DNA of 64,000 bases from Halarcobacter sp. (lineage in GTDB: Bacteria; Campylobacterota; Campylobacteria; Campylobacterales; Arcobacteraceae), in assembly GCF_963676935.1 (NCBI RefSeq), contig NZ_OY781470.1, positions 1,584,680 through 1,648,679 of the forward strand, read 5' to 3'. Within the stretch, counting starts at the first letter, position 1. Each line of letters begins with the position of its first letter. Shown in pieces: positions 17,705 to 27,084 of the stretch. The position numbers and the translations under genes were made by a program. Below the pieces are notes generated by a model. It saw only the letters and a program-made list of their open reading frames with translations. It had not been told where the DNA came from and searched no databases.

Positions 17705-18184
17705 TTATATGATTTTCTCTTTTGTAAGGATTATTCCATCATTGTCTGCATATATATAATCCCCTTCACAAAACTTAACACCACCAAAAGAGAGTTCAAT
17801 TCCCCTTTCACCTTGTGTCATTGGAATATATTTTCTAGGACAAGTTCCCTTAGCAAATAGTGCCACAGAGATATCTTTTATTTGTTCAGTATCTCTAACA
17901 TACCCATTAACTATGATAGCTTCATAATTGTTTTTTTCTGCAAATTTCATTAGATTTTCTCCAACTACAGCAAAATATTCATCTTCAGCATCAACAACAA
18001 CTATTTTCCCTGTGCCATCTTCATCTCTTAGTATCTTTATTAGTTCAATATTATTTCTGTCTAACTTTACAGTTAATACAGTACCTTGCACTTTTTCTTT
18101 TGCACCATAATTTTTAAAACTTCCATCTAATACATAAACTTTATCTGGATGTTCATCACAGATATCAGCAGTAAAAAAATCCAT
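17705..18184 (-). CDS. RraA-family protein (RraA-like / HMG-aldolase fold)
   Basis: The 159-residue protein matches the RraA family: TADICDEHPDKVYVLDGSFKNYG at the N-terminus, VVVDAEDEYFAVVGENLM, NGYVRDTEQIKDI with the conserved Arg-Asp, GTCPRKYIP and a final YADNDGIIL. In gamma-proteobacteria RraA binds and inhibits RNase E, but close relatives are 4-hydroxy-4-methyl-2-oxoglutarate aldolases and oxaloacetate decarboxylases. Because Campylobacterota are known to lack RNase E, I do not assign the regulator function. It precedes the ADP-ribosylglycohydrolase gene on the same strand and shares an 11-base operator-like motif with it. Confidence 0.82.
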   Translation of the reverse strand: MDFFTADICDEHPDKVYVLDGSFKNYGAKEKVQGTVLTVKLDRNNIELIKILRDEDGTGKIVVVDAEDEYFAVVGENLMKFAEKNNYEAIIVNGYVRDTEQIKDISVALFAKGTCPRKYIPMTQGERGIELSFGGVKFCEGDYIYADNDGIILTKEKII

Positions 18185-18200
18185 TTACTATCCTTATATT

Positions 18201-18217
18201 TCATTAGTTAGTAATTA
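18201..18217. promoter_or_regulatory. Operator-like motif upstream of the RraA-like gene
   Basis: TAGTTAGTAAT at 18205-18215 is identical to the 11-mer at 17600-17610 upstream of the neighbouring gene. It lies about 20 bases upstream of the rraA-like ATG, within ATTAGTTAGTAAT, which has ATTA/TAAT arms. I read it as a shared binding site for one repressor acting on both genes. Confidence 0.5.
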
Positions 18218-18299
18218 TCTCAAAAAAGTTTTAATATTGACTTATTATCACATTTTTTATACAAAATAATTGTAAAATATTATAATAAAAGGATAATAA

Positions 18300-19271
18300 A
18301 TGAAAAAATGGCTATTTTTAATCGTTCCCTTACTTTTTATTGGGTGCTCAACTAAACTAAAAGTTAAAACTTTACAAACATCAAATATAGCAAAAGAGAA
18401 TATTCATAATATTTTTCTCGAACAATTTACAAATGATAATATAAATCAAACAAACTATCTTGAAGATGAAATTGTTAATGCCACATGGAATAATAAAAAA
18501 ATTTTTACAATAAAACCCTCTTTTGAAGATATAGATGGTGTTATTTCAGGGGAAGTGTTAGAATCCAAATTTAATTTTTATACCTATTATGATGAAGATC
18601 TTACGTCAAGATGTGCTAGATATGAAGTATCAAATGGTATAAAAAGTTGTGTGGAGTACAGATATAGAAGAATTCCTTGTCAAAGAAAAGATTTTAGAGT
18701 TAAAACCCAAGTTAAAATTTTAAATACAAATCATGAAATTGTTTTTTCTAAAATATATACAAAATCTAAAATTGAAGATAAATGTTATAGATATTCAAGA
18801 CCGTTAAGTAGTCTTTTTTTATACAATACACACTACTATAATCAAGAGGTTCAAAGGATAAACCCTAGACTTGCAAGAGAGATAGCAAAAGATATTATAA
18901 AAGATATTGCCCCACATTATAGAGTTTTAAAAATTGATGTGATTGATTCTATTAATAGTAATAATAATGTAATAAAAAAAGAGTTTGAGGATATTATAAA
19001 TGAAATAAAAAAAGAAAATATAGATAGTGCTGAATATAAATTAGAAAAACTAAATAATAAGCTTTATTCAAATAGTTATGAAGTATTATACAATTTAGGC
19101 TTAATTAATGAAAATAAAAACAGATTACACAAAGCTATATATTACTACGAACAAGCCTCTAAGTTATGCAATGATGATAAAGATTCAATACTAATATATG
19201 ATGCTATTGATAGAGTAGAAATGACCTTAAGAAATATAGATGAGACTAAGGCTCAATTAGATAACATATAA
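18300..19271 (+). CDS. Lipoprotein with C-terminal tetratricopeptide-like repeat
   Basis: The signal peptide ends in LLFIGC (Cys16), so the product is a lipoprotein. The central part (about 60-190) contains several cysteines (SRCARYE, SCVEYRYRRIPCQ, DKCYRY) that could form periplasmic disulfides. The last 90 residues read as a TPR-like unit (VLYNLGLINENKNRLHKAIYYYEQASKLCND). I do not recognise the whole family. It is followed after about 23 bases by a second lipoprotein gene with an NlpC/P60 domain on the same strand, suggesting a shared envelope role. Confidence 0.7.
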   Translation: MKKWLFLIVPLLFIGCSTKLKVKTLQTSNIAKENIHNIFLEQFTNDNINQTNYLEDEIVNATWNNKKIFTIKPSFEDIDGVISGEVLESKFNFYTYYDEDLTSRCARYEVSNGIKSCVEYRYRRIPCQRKDFRVKTQVKILNTNHEIVFSKIYTKSKIEDKCYRYSRPLSSLFLYNTHYYNQEVQRINPRLAREIAKDIIKDIAPHYRVLKIDVIDSINSNNNVIKKEFEDIINEIKKENIDSAEYKLEKLNNKLYSNSYEVLYNLGLINENKNRLHKAIYYYEQASKLCNDDKDSILIYDAIDRVEMTLRNIDETKAQLDNI

Positions 19272-19294
19272 AACATCACAGAAAAGGTTATATT

Positions 19295-20563
19295 TTGAAA
19301 CTATTAAATTTTTTATTATTAATTATATCTTTTCTTGTTTTTCAAGGTTGTACAGTAAAACAAATAAAAATTGCTGATGTAAAAAAATATCCTCAAAATC
19401 CAAGTTTTTATATAAAAAATTTAAAACAAAATAGTATTGACACTAAAAAGCTAAGTCAATCTTATATAAAAAAGTATTTTTCACCTTGGGATTTAGAAAA
19501 AGCAAGTTACTCAAAAAAAGAGGCTATGTGGGGTAATGTTTATTCTAAAAGAACAGTATACTTAGAAAACTATAGAAAAATAGAACAAAATTGGTTTAAA
19601 GAACTAATAACAAATGCAAATTATGAAGAGTATAATAAAGCAAAATTAAAAGCTATAACAACAAAAAATGTTGATTTTAGAGTATTACCTACAAATAGTG
19701 CTATATTTTATAATCCCAAAAAAGCTGGAGAAGGTTTCCCTTTTGATTATAACCAAAATTCAAGGGTTAAAATTAATACTCCTGTTTTTGTATCTCACTT
19801 CTCAAAGGATAAGGCTTGGGCTTTAGTTCAATCCCATTATGTTTTAGGATGGGTAAGAGTAGATAGTTTATTTTTTGTAGATGATGAAGATATTAAAAAT
19901 TTTAAAAAATATCCTTTAGAAGTTATAGTTAAAGAGGGATATCAAACTTTTAATATAAATACTACTGAAAACTTAAAAGTTGGAACATTTTTCCCAAAAA
20001 TAGATGATAAATACCTTTTAGCAACAAACTCGGGAATAAAAAAAGTTAAGATTAAAGAAAATACTATTGAGGCTTTTCCTTTAAAATTTTCTGCAAATAA
20101 TATCAATAAACTATTACAAGAGTTTATTGGTGAACCATATGGTTGGGGTGGATTAAACAACCATAGGGATTGTTCTAGTTTTACCCAAGATTTCTTTACC
20201 CCCTTTGCAATATATCTAAATAGAAACTCAAAAGCTCAAACAAAAGGTTACAAATATATAGATATTTACAAGATGTCAAACAAAAAGAAAAAAGAGTTTA
20301 TTGTAAACAATGCAATACCTTTTTTAACGCTTATCTATCTAAGAGGTCATATTATGCTATATATTGGAGATATAAACAAAGAACCACTTGCTATGCATAA
20401 TATGTGGGGGATAAGAACTTGGGATACTCTTTTTTCAAGGGGAAGAAATATTGTAGGAAAAACTGTAATCACCTCTTTAGAACCAGGAATAGAACTAAGA
20501 AATGTGGATAAAAAAAGTACTATATTAAGTAAAATTAGAGGGATAGTTATATTAGAAAAATAA
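19295..20563 (+). CDS. SH3-domain NlpC/P60-type peptidoglycan endopeptidase, lipoprotein
   Basis: This is a cell-wall endopeptidase that probably cuts stem peptides of peptidoglycan. It starts with a TTG behind an AAGG site and has a lipobox FLVFQGC (Cys19). Bacterial SH3-like domains occupy about residues 110-260 (DFRVLPTNSAIFYNP, WALVQSHYVLGWVRVDSLFF). The C-terminal NlpC/P60 domain carries the catalytic Cys in GGLNNHRDCSSFTQDFF near 290 and the His in RGHIMLYIGD near 350. The layout matches the SH3b1/SH3b2-NlpC family common in epsilon- and delta-proteobacteria. Confidence 0.88.
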   Translation: MKLLNFLLLIISFLVFQGCTVKQIKIADVKKYPQNPSFYIKNLKQNSIDTKKLSQSYIKKYFSPWDLEKASYSKKEAMWGNVYSKRTVYLENYRKIEQNWFKELITNANYEEYNKAKLKAITTKNVDFRVLPTNSAIFYNPKKAGEGFPFDYNQNSRVKINTPVFVSHFSKDKAWALVQSHYVLGWVRVDSLFFVDDEDIKNFKKYPLEVIVKEGYQTFNINTTENLKVGTFFPKIDDKYLLATNSGIKKVKIKENTIEAFPLKFSANNINKLLQEFIGEPYGWGGLNNHRDCSSFTQDFFTPFAIYLNRNSKAQTKGYKYIDIYKMSNKKKKEFIVNNAIPFLTLIYLRGHIMLYIGDINKEPLAMHNMWGIRTWDTLFSRGRNIVGKTVITSLEPGIELRNVDKKSTILSKIRGIVILEK

Positions 20564-20633
20564 GATTAACCCCATAGAAAACACCTATTAATTTTCATTT
20601 ATTCATGATAATATAAGAAAAAAAGGAAGAGTC

Positions 20634-22055
20634 ATGAGAGTATTACTTACGGGTTCTTCAGGATACATAGGAAGAAGACTCAAACAAAAACTTTTGGAAG
20701 ATAAAAATATCAAATTAAGATTGTTTGTTAGAAATAAAAATACTTTATCAACAGAACTATCTTCTGATATTGAAGTTATTGAAGGTAATACTTTTGATAA
20801 AGAGAGTTTGAAAAAAGCTTTAAAAGATGTGGATATCGCTTATTATCTAATACATTCTTTAAGTAGTGAAGATTATAAAAACCTAGATAAAATTTCAGCT
20901 CAAAACTTTATAGATATAGCCCAAGAGTGCAATGTAAAAAAAGTTATATATTTAGGTGGTCTTGGGGTGAAAAATGAGGATACAAGTGAGCACCTTTTAA
21001 GTAGAATAGAAACAGGTGAGATCCTTAGTTCATCTAAAAAGGTACAAACAATCTGGTTAAGGGCAGGAGTAATAATAGGCTCAGGAAGTACAAGTTTTGA
21101 GATTATTAGAAATCTAATAGAAAAACTTCCAATAATGACAACTCCTAAATGGGTTAATACAAAAGCCCAACCAATTGCAGTTGAAGATGTAATAAAATAT
21201 TTAACAGCTTCACTTTATTTAGAAGAAAAAGAAAATCTTATTGTAGATATAGGATCAGAGCAATTACAATACAAAGAGATGATGCTTCAAACAGCTAAAG
21301 CTTTAGGTCTAAAAAGGATACTAATTCCCCTTCCTTTTTTATCAATAAATCTATCCTCATATTGGTTAAATCTATTTACTCCCGTTCCTTTTAATGTAGC
21401 AAAAGCATTGATAGAGGGACTAAAATCTGAGGTAATAATACAAAATGAAAATGCAAAAAAATATTTTCCAAATATTCAAGCAATAGATTTTATGTCAAGT
21501 GTAAAAAAAGCCATTAAAGAGATAGAAACAAACCAAGTTATTAGTAGATGGAGTGACCATTCAGGACAAATTTGGGACAAAAATCATACAGAACAATTAG
21601 CTGATGCAGTATTTGTTGATAGAAGAATAAAAGATATAAGCCATTTATCAAAGAAAAAAGTATATGAAACTTTTATTAGTATAGGTGGAAATAATGGTTG
21701 GTTTGCCTTTGATTATCTATGGAAACTAAGAGGTTTTATCGATAAAGCTTTAGGTGGAGTGGGATTAAGAAGAGGACGAAGGGATCCATTTAAACTAAGA
21801 ATTGGAGAAAGCTTAGATTTTTGGAGAGTTGTAGATGTACAAAAAGATGAAAGACTTCTTCTTTATGCACAAATGAAGTTACCAGGTGTTGCTTGGTTAG
21901 AGTTTAAAATAGAAGATAACAAACTTATTCAATCTGCTTACTTTTATCCAAAAGGTGTATTTGGGCGATTATACTGGTATTGTTTAGTACCTTTACACTA
22001 TTTTGTATTTAATGATATGATTGGTGGTATTATAAAAAGAGCTTCCAATGAATAG
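20634..22055 (+). CDS. NAD(P)-binding SDR-family protein with C-terminal DUF2867 domain
   Basis: The N-terminal half is an atypical SDR/NmrA-like Rossmann domain with the nucleotide motif TGSSGYIGRRL at residues 6-16 and the VDIAYYLIHSL segment. The C-terminal half (about 310-473) matches DUF2867, with GNNGWFAFDYLWKLRGFIDKALGG and GLRRGRRDP. This two-domain layout is widespread, but its substrate is not established; electron-transfer quinone or ubiquinone-related roles are sometimes proposed. The 3' end overlaps the convergent gene at 22030 by 26 bases. Confidence 0.82.
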   Translation: MRVLLTGSSGYIGRRLKQKLLEDKNIKLRLFVRNKNTLSTELSSDIEVIEGNTFDKESLKKALKDVDIAYYLIHSLSSEDYKNLDKISAQNFIDIAQECNVKKVIYLGGLGVKNEDTSEHLLSRIETGEILSSSKKVQTIWLRAGVIIGSGSTSFEIIRNLIEKLPIMTTPKWVNTKAQPIAVEDVIKYLTASLYLEEKENLIVDIGSEQLQYKEMMLQTAKALGLKRILIPLPFLSINLSSYWLNLFTPVPFNVAKALIEGLKSEVIIQNENAKKYFPNIQAIDFMSSVKKAIKEIETNQVISRWSDHSGQIWDKNHTEQLADAVFVDRRIKDISHLSKKKVYETFISIGGNNGWFAFDYLWKLRGFIDKALGGVGLRRGRRDPFKLRIGESLDFWRVVDVQKDERLLLYAQMKLPGVAWLEFKIEDNKLIQSAYFYPKGVFGRLYWYCLVPLHYFVFNDMIGGIIKRASNE

Positions 22056-22773
22056 AATATTTACTTTCAAACTCTTTTAGTCTTGAGAAAAACATATTGT
22101 AATGCAGCTCTTCTTTAATTAGAAAAAAATATACTCTTGGAGAATATGGTTTATGTTTAATTGCTAAAACTTTATTAAATCTATTTTTCAAGTTTTCAAG
22201 TAAAATTTCTATTTGTTCATCATGGGAGAAACATCTATTTAAATGATGATAAACTATTAGTGTTTCACTTATATCAAAAAGCATTTCTATCTCATCAAAA
22301 AAGATATATTTTCCACTTTTTAATTTTTTTTCTAGAAAGTTATAATCTAAAATCTCAATATCTTTTTTAGTCTTATCACATTTTGTTGCTATACCATTAT
22401 CAGAATCAGTTAGTATTATTTGTTTATTTTTTGAAAACTCATAAGCTTTTTGAAACCAATTTTTTCTATATTTAAGATTACAATCTTTTTCTAATATATC
22501 TCTAAAATAGCTAATATTATTAATTAAGCTAGCATCTTCTAAAGCTTTAACACTTCGTTTGTTTTCAATAATATATCTAAAATTTTCTTCTAAGTCTTTA
22601 TCAAAGCCCTTTACTTTTTCAAAATAACTAATATGTCTTCCATCACTATTATGTGTTTCATCAGGATACATAAACCAAAGTTGAGATAATGAAAAAGAAG
22701 TGTTTGAAAAAAGATATCGAAGAAGTTGAAACTTTCCAAAATCTCCAATATCAGCGGCATACCTATTTTGCAA
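22030..22773 (-). CDS. Conserved hypothetical protein (NRYxxDIGDFGK family), 247 aa
   Basis: I recognise the N-terminal pattern NRYAADIGDFGKFQLLRYL and the ILTDSDNGIA segment near residue 120 as features of a widespread bacterial hypothetical family, but I know no proven function. The protein is soluble with mixed alpha/beta character. An acidic DxDNG core and a later FDEIEML could hint at a nuclease or nucleotide-binding enzyme, which is only a guess. Its TTG start directly follows the stop of the RND pump gene, so it is translated from the same message. Its 3' end overlaps the convergent SDR gene. Confidence 0.6.
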   Translation of the reverse strand: MQNRYAADIGDFGKFQLLRYLFSNTSFSLSQLWFMYPDETHNSDGRHISYFEKVKGFDKDLEENFRYIIENKRSVKALEDASLINNISYFRDILEKDCNLKYRKNWFQKAYEFSKNKQIILTDSDNGIATKCDKTKKDIEILDYNFLEKKLKSGKYIFFDEIEMLFDISETLIVYHHLNRCFSHDEQIEILLENLKNRFNKVLAIKHKPYSPRVYFFLIKEELHYNMFFSRLKEFESKYSIHWKLFL

Positions 22774-25700
22774 TTATTTATCCACTTTTCTTAAGTATAT
22801 AATTCTATAAAGCATTGGTACATAATAAAGATTTAATATAGTAGCCCAAAGGATTCCAAAACCTAAAGCCAATGCCATTGGTTGTAAAATCAAAGCTTGT
22901 CCTGAAGGGAAAAATATCAAACTACTTAAACCTAAAACTGTAGTGATTGAGGTTAATAAAATAGGTCTCAATCTTAAAACTGCATACTCTTTTAACTCTT
23001 CTAAATTTTTAGACTTTTTAATAAAATCCATCATAATAATTCCATCATTTACAATAACACCAGCAAGTCCAACCATTCCAATTAAACTTGGCATAGTGAT
23101 ATTTACACCCATGATAAAATGTCCAAAGTAAACACCAAAAATAGATAAAGGTATTGTTGAGATTATAATTAATGATTTAACAATAGAATCAAACATCCAT
23201 ACAAGAGCAATAAAAATTAAAATAACAGCCATCACTGCTGCTTGTCCCATCTCCCTTTGAACCTTTTCATTCTCTTCTTGTTCACCTTTAATATCAATAG
23301 TTACACTTGTTTTTAAACTATCAAGAGTTGGTTTTAACTTTTCAAAAACTTCATTTGATGTGGTATTTGTTATAGAAGCAGTTACACTTGTGATTCTTTT
23401 ATTATTTTCTTTAAATATTTGCGAATACGCAGGTATTTTTATAAAATCGACTACATTTGATAATAAAACTTTTTGTTCACTATTTGGTACACTAATTTCA
23501 AGACTATCCAATGAAGCTAAAATATCTTTATTTTCACTTTTAAAGACAATATCAATAATACCTTTATCATCAAACATTTTAGAATATGTACCTTTTAAAT
23601 ACATTGGTCTAAGTTGGGATAAAATCTGTTCCTCACTAAAACCTAAATCATAACCATAAGGATTAACCTTAAATTTTAGCTCATAATTACCAATTAAAGC
23701 ATCATCAGAAATATTTGAAACACCTTTAATATTTGCTAATTGACTTTTTAAAGTATTTACAGCTTTTTGTACATTTCTTGTATCACCTGAAACAGATAGT
23801 TCTATATCATTTTTTACAATTCCTGCTTTTGGTACAAAAACTTTTAATTCATCAAAACTTTTCATATCTATTGCTTTATCAAAACTACGTTTTATTTGAT
23901 TTTCTATATCTTGTGCACTACTATTTCTAATCATATTTTCATCATCATATTTAGGAGATAAATAGGGATTAATATATTTATCAAATATATTTTGAGGTGC
24001 TCTTTCATATAGATTTACAAATATTTGAAAATAAAACTCTTCATATTCTGGTTGATTTTTTCCATCTAGTTTCATTCCTGTTACGGAACTTATAGATTGT
24101 ATTTCACTTTTAAAATCTAATTTTTTTAAAATTAATTTTTCTAATTCAAAAACACTTTGTTCTGTTTGTTCAATCTTCTTTCCAACTCCAACCGAACCTG
24201 TAATATATACTTGTGTAGAATCAAAATCAGGTATAAATTTAAATTTGGATGATTTCATTAAAACCATTGTTCCAAATATAATAGAACCAATTAAAAGTGC
24301 TAAAGAGATATATTTACCCTTTAGAAGGAAATTTAAAATATCGTGATACAATTTTTTATTAAAATCCCATACCTTGTGAGATTTTCTATCTTCATGACTA
24401 ACTTTTAATAACTCTTTTGCATGGAGAGGTAAAAAGAAAAAAGCTTCAAGTAAGGAACTTAAAAGAAGTATAGATATCATTATTGGTAAAATTCTCATAA
24501 ACTTACCTGTTTCACCACTCATCATAAGAATTGGTAAAAAAGCAAATATTGTTGTTGCTGTTGCTGTAAGTACAGCAGGATACATCTCCAATGCTCCATC
24601 TCTTGCAGCAGCAAATTTATCTTTTCCCATCTCTAAATGACGATAAATATTCTCAGCAACAACAATAGCCTCATCAACTAACATCCCAAGGGCAATTAAA
24701 GCCCCTAGAAGGGATAACATATTTAAACTGTACCCTAAGGCGTCAGCTGAGATTAAACCAATCATAAAGGAAGTTGGTATCCCTATAGCAATAACTAATG
24801 CAATTCTCATATTTATGAAAAGTAATAAAGCAACAAATAGAAGCATCAAACCAAAAAGGATATTTGAAACAACAGTATTTAGTCTATTTTTAATCCAAAT
24901 AGATGTATCAATATATGTATCGAAATCAATATTTGTGTATTTTGTTTCAAACTCTTTTGTTATCTCTTTAATCTTTTTAACTAACTCAATAGAATCACCC
25001 TCTTCACTTTTACTAATACTAATAGCAACATTAGGTTTAGCATTGAAATGTGATTTATCACTTACATCGGCAAAAGTGTATTCTATATTTGCAATATCTT
25101 TTAGATATAAAGTTTTATCCCCTACTCTTATTTTTGTATTTTTTATATCTTCAATATCTTTCTCACCATTGAAAGTACTTAGATAATAGTGTCTTGAAGT
25201 ATCTTTTATAATCCCAACAGGGAAAATAGAACTTAGATTTTGTACCACTGAAACAACTTGAACATTGGAAAGTCCAAAAGCTTCTATTTTATCCTCATTA
25301 AAAGATATAAGTAACTCTTTATCACTTTTCCCTAGTACACTTACATTTTCTAGATCTTTTAGTTGTTGAATTCTAGATTTTACATCATCTGCAATATCCA
25401 ATAACTCTTCTTTTGTAGCTTCAGTTTTTGAGTAAACAGCAACCGTTATCAAAGGGAAGTTTTGGGTTACAGATTTTACTGTAGGATCATCCATATCTGA
25501 AGGGAGATTTGTTTTTACTTTAGTAATAATATCTTTAATATCATCTACTACAAGGTTTGATTCCTCTCCACTTTTAAGTTCTGCTGTTATAGAAAAACTT
25601 CCATTTTTTATAATTGAAGTTATTTTTTCCACTTCACTTACACTTAAAAGTTCATCTTCTATCTCTTCCACTGCAATTTTATCCAAGATATCAGAACTAG

Positions 25701-25866
25701 CCCCAGCATAAGAACCCGAGATTAAAACTGCATCCATTGATGAAGGAGGAAATATCTCTTTTGGTATTTTTAAATAAGCAAATACTGAAAGGATAAATAT
25801 AAAAACTAAAAAAAGATGATTAAGAATATTTTTCTTTAAAGCAAATTCAATTATTGTTTGGATCAT
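22774..25866 (-). CDS. RND-family (AcrB/HAE1-like) efflux transporter
   Basis: This 1030-residue inner-membrane proton-driven pump has the RND layout of twelve spans and two large periplasmic loops. Seen are IPKEIFPP after the first helix, GMLVDEAIVVAEN in helix 4 (Asp kept, the usual second Asp replaced by Glu), and GLAGVIVNDGIIMMDF in the second half. No membrane-fusion protein or TolC-like gene is adjacent, so its partners must be encoded elsewhere or it works differently. Its 5' end overlaps the FtsL-like gene by 20 bases, tying it to the rsmH operon. Confidence 0.88.
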   Translation of the reverse strand: MIQTIIEFALKKNILNHLFLVFIFILSVFAYLKIPKEIFPPSSMDAVLISGSYAGASSDILDKIAVEEIEDELLSVSEVEKITSIIKNGSFSITAELKSGEESNLVVDDIKDIITKVKTNLPSDMDDPTVKSVTQNFPLITVAVYSKTEATKEELLDIADDVKSRIQQLKDLENVSVLGKSDKELLISFNEDKIEAFGLSNVQVVSVVQNLSSIFPVGIIKDTSRHYYLSTFNGEKDIEDIKNTKIRVGDKTLYLKDIANIEYTFADVSDKSHFNAKPNVAISISKSEEGDSIELVKKIKEITKEFETKYTNIDFDTYIDTSIWIKNRLNTVVSNILFGLMLLFVALLLFINMRIALVIAIGIPTSFMIGLISADALGYSLNMLSLLGALIALGMLVDEAIVVAENIYRHLEMGKDKFAAARDGALEMYPAVLTATATTIFAFLPILMMSGETGKFMRILPIMISILLLSSLLEAFFFLPLHAKELLKVSHEDRKSHKVWDFNKKLYHDILNFLLKGKYISLALLIGSIIFGTMVLMKSSKFKFIPDFDSTQVYITGSVGVGKKIEQTEQSVFELEKLILKKLDFKSEIQSISSVTGMKLDGKNQPEYEEFYFQIFVNLYERAPQNIFDKYINPYLSPKYDDENMIRNSSAQDIENQIKRSFDKAIDMKSFDELKVFVPKAGIVKNDIELSVSGDTRNVQKAVNTLKSQLANIKGVSNISDDALIGNYELKFKVNPYGYDLGFSEEQILSQLRPMYLKGTYSKMFDDKGIIDIVFKSENKDILASLDSLEISVPNSEQKVLLSNVVDFIKIPAYSQIFKENNKRITSVTASITNTTSNEVFEKLKPTLDSLKTSVTIDIKGEQEENEKVQREMGQAAVMAVILIFIALVWMFDSIVKSLIIISTIPLSIFGVYFGHFIMGVNITMPSLIGMVGLAGVIVNDGIIMMDFIKKSKNLEELKEYAVLRLRPILLTSITTVLGLSSLIFFPSGQALILQPMALALGFGILWATILNLYYVPMLYRIIYLRKVDK

Positions 25867-26116
25867 ATTTTCCCTCTATACTAAATATTATAAGTGAATC
25901 TTCAATTTGATTTTTAAACTTCATATCTTCTAACTGTTGGGCAAGAAATTTATTCTCTTCTTTTAATGATGTATAGTGTGCATAAAGTTTATTTATATCT
26001 TTACTTACATAGTAAATATTATTTACTAAATAGATTTTAGGAAAATAAAGAGTTAAAACAACTAATAATGCTGAAAAAACAATAATTATTGAGTTTTTAG
26101 AATTAAGTCTAATCAA
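25847..26116 (-). CDS. ftsL: FtsL-like cell-division protein (probable)
   Basis: The 89-residue product has a short cytoplasmic N-terminus, one membrane helix (about residues 9-29) and a periplasmic helical stretch (YAHYTSLKEENKFLAQQLEDM) with leucine-zipper-like spacing. That is the FtsL layout; FtsL bridges FtsB and FtsQ and activates septal peptidoglycan synthesis. Position supports this: it starts (TTG) 8 bases inside the end of rsmH, exactly where ftsL lies in most bacteria. FtsL sequences diverge strongly, so the call rests on topology and synteny. No ftsI or mur gene follows; an RND pump does. Confidence 0.7.
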   Translation of the reverse strand: MIRLNSKNSIIIVFSALLVVLTLYFPKIYLVNNIYYVSKDINKLYAHYTSLKEENKFLAQQLEDMKFKNQIEDSLIIFSIEGKYDPNNN

Positions 26117-27011
26117 ATTTGAAAATCCTTAACTTTGAACTTCTACTTCTTGGATTTTGTTTGATTTCCTCTTTTGTTGGAATAATTGGTTTTTTTGTAA
26201 TAATTTTTCCTAAAGCATGATTATTCCCGCAAGTACATTTAAAAGATTCAGGGGGACATATACAAGACTTTTTCCATTTTTTAAAATAGTTTTTAACTAT
26301 TCTATCTTCTAAAGAGTGAAAAGAGATTATAGCAATAATGCAGTTTTTAGGTTTTGATTCTTCAATGGAATCAAATAATCTTTCTAAAACCCCTAATTCA
26401 TCATTTACTTCAATTCGAATACCTTGAAAAGGAAGTGTAGCAGGATGAATTTTCCCTTTACTCATATTCTTAGATAAAAAGTCAGCTAACTCTTTTGCAG
26501 AATTAAAAGGTCTATTGTTTACTATTAAAGAAGCTACTTTTTTATATTCTCTTACTTCTCCATACTCTTTAAATACTCTTTCTAATTCATTTTGAGAATA
26601 AGTGTTTACTACTACAGAAGCATCTAAACTTTTTGTTTGGTCCATTCTCATATCAAGAGTATCACCATCAAAACCAAACCCTCTTTCACTTTTATCTAAT
26701 TGTAAAGATGAAACTCCAATATCAGCTAAAATACCTCTTACTTGAAAACCTTTAAAAGTTTCTATGACATGTTCAAAATTTCCTTGGTTGAATAGTACTC
26801 TTTCTTTATAATCTTTCAATCTCTTTTTTGAAAAGATTAATGCTTCTTCATCTTGGTCATTACATATAAGTTGAATATTTTCATTTTGTTTCAATAAACC
26901 TAAACTGTGACCAGCATATCCAGTAGTACAATCAATAATATACCCACTATCAATATCTTTAAATGCTTCTAGAACCTCTTCATATAGTACTGGAATATGG
27001 GGAACTTCCAT
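26109..27011 (-). CDS. rsmH: 16S rRNA (cytosine1402-N4)-methyltransferase
   Basis: RsmH (MraW) methylates N4 of C1402 in the ribosomal P site using S-adenosylmethionine. The 300-residue protein begins HIPVLYEEVLEAF, continues with YIIDCTTGYAGHSLGLL, then ILADIGVSSLQLD, ERGFGF, LPFQGIRIEVNDEL, AIISFHSLEDRIVKNYF and ends in the basic RSRSSKLRIF. All of these are family marks. It is divergent from the class II aldolase gene and overlaps the ftsL-like gene. Confidence 0.96.
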   Translation of the reverse strand: MEVPHIPVLYEEVLEAFKDIDSGYIIDCTTGYAGHSLGLLKQNENIQLICNDQDEEALIFSKKRLKDYKERVLFNQGNFEHVIETFKGFQVRGILADIGVSSLQLDKSERGFGFDGDTLDMRMDQTKSLDASVVVNTYSQNELERVFKEYGEVREYKKVASLIVNNRPFNSAKELADFLSKNMSKGKIHPATLPFQGIRIEVNDELGVLERLFDSIEESKPKNCIIAIISFHSLEDRIVKNYFKKWKKSCICPPESFKCTCGNNHALGKIITKKPIIPTKEEIKQNPRSRSSKLRIFKFD

Positions 27012-27084
27012 AATCTATCCTTAATAACAATCTTTTATTTGTGATTGGTTATAATACCCAAAATAATATTTAAGGCTTTTTAAA

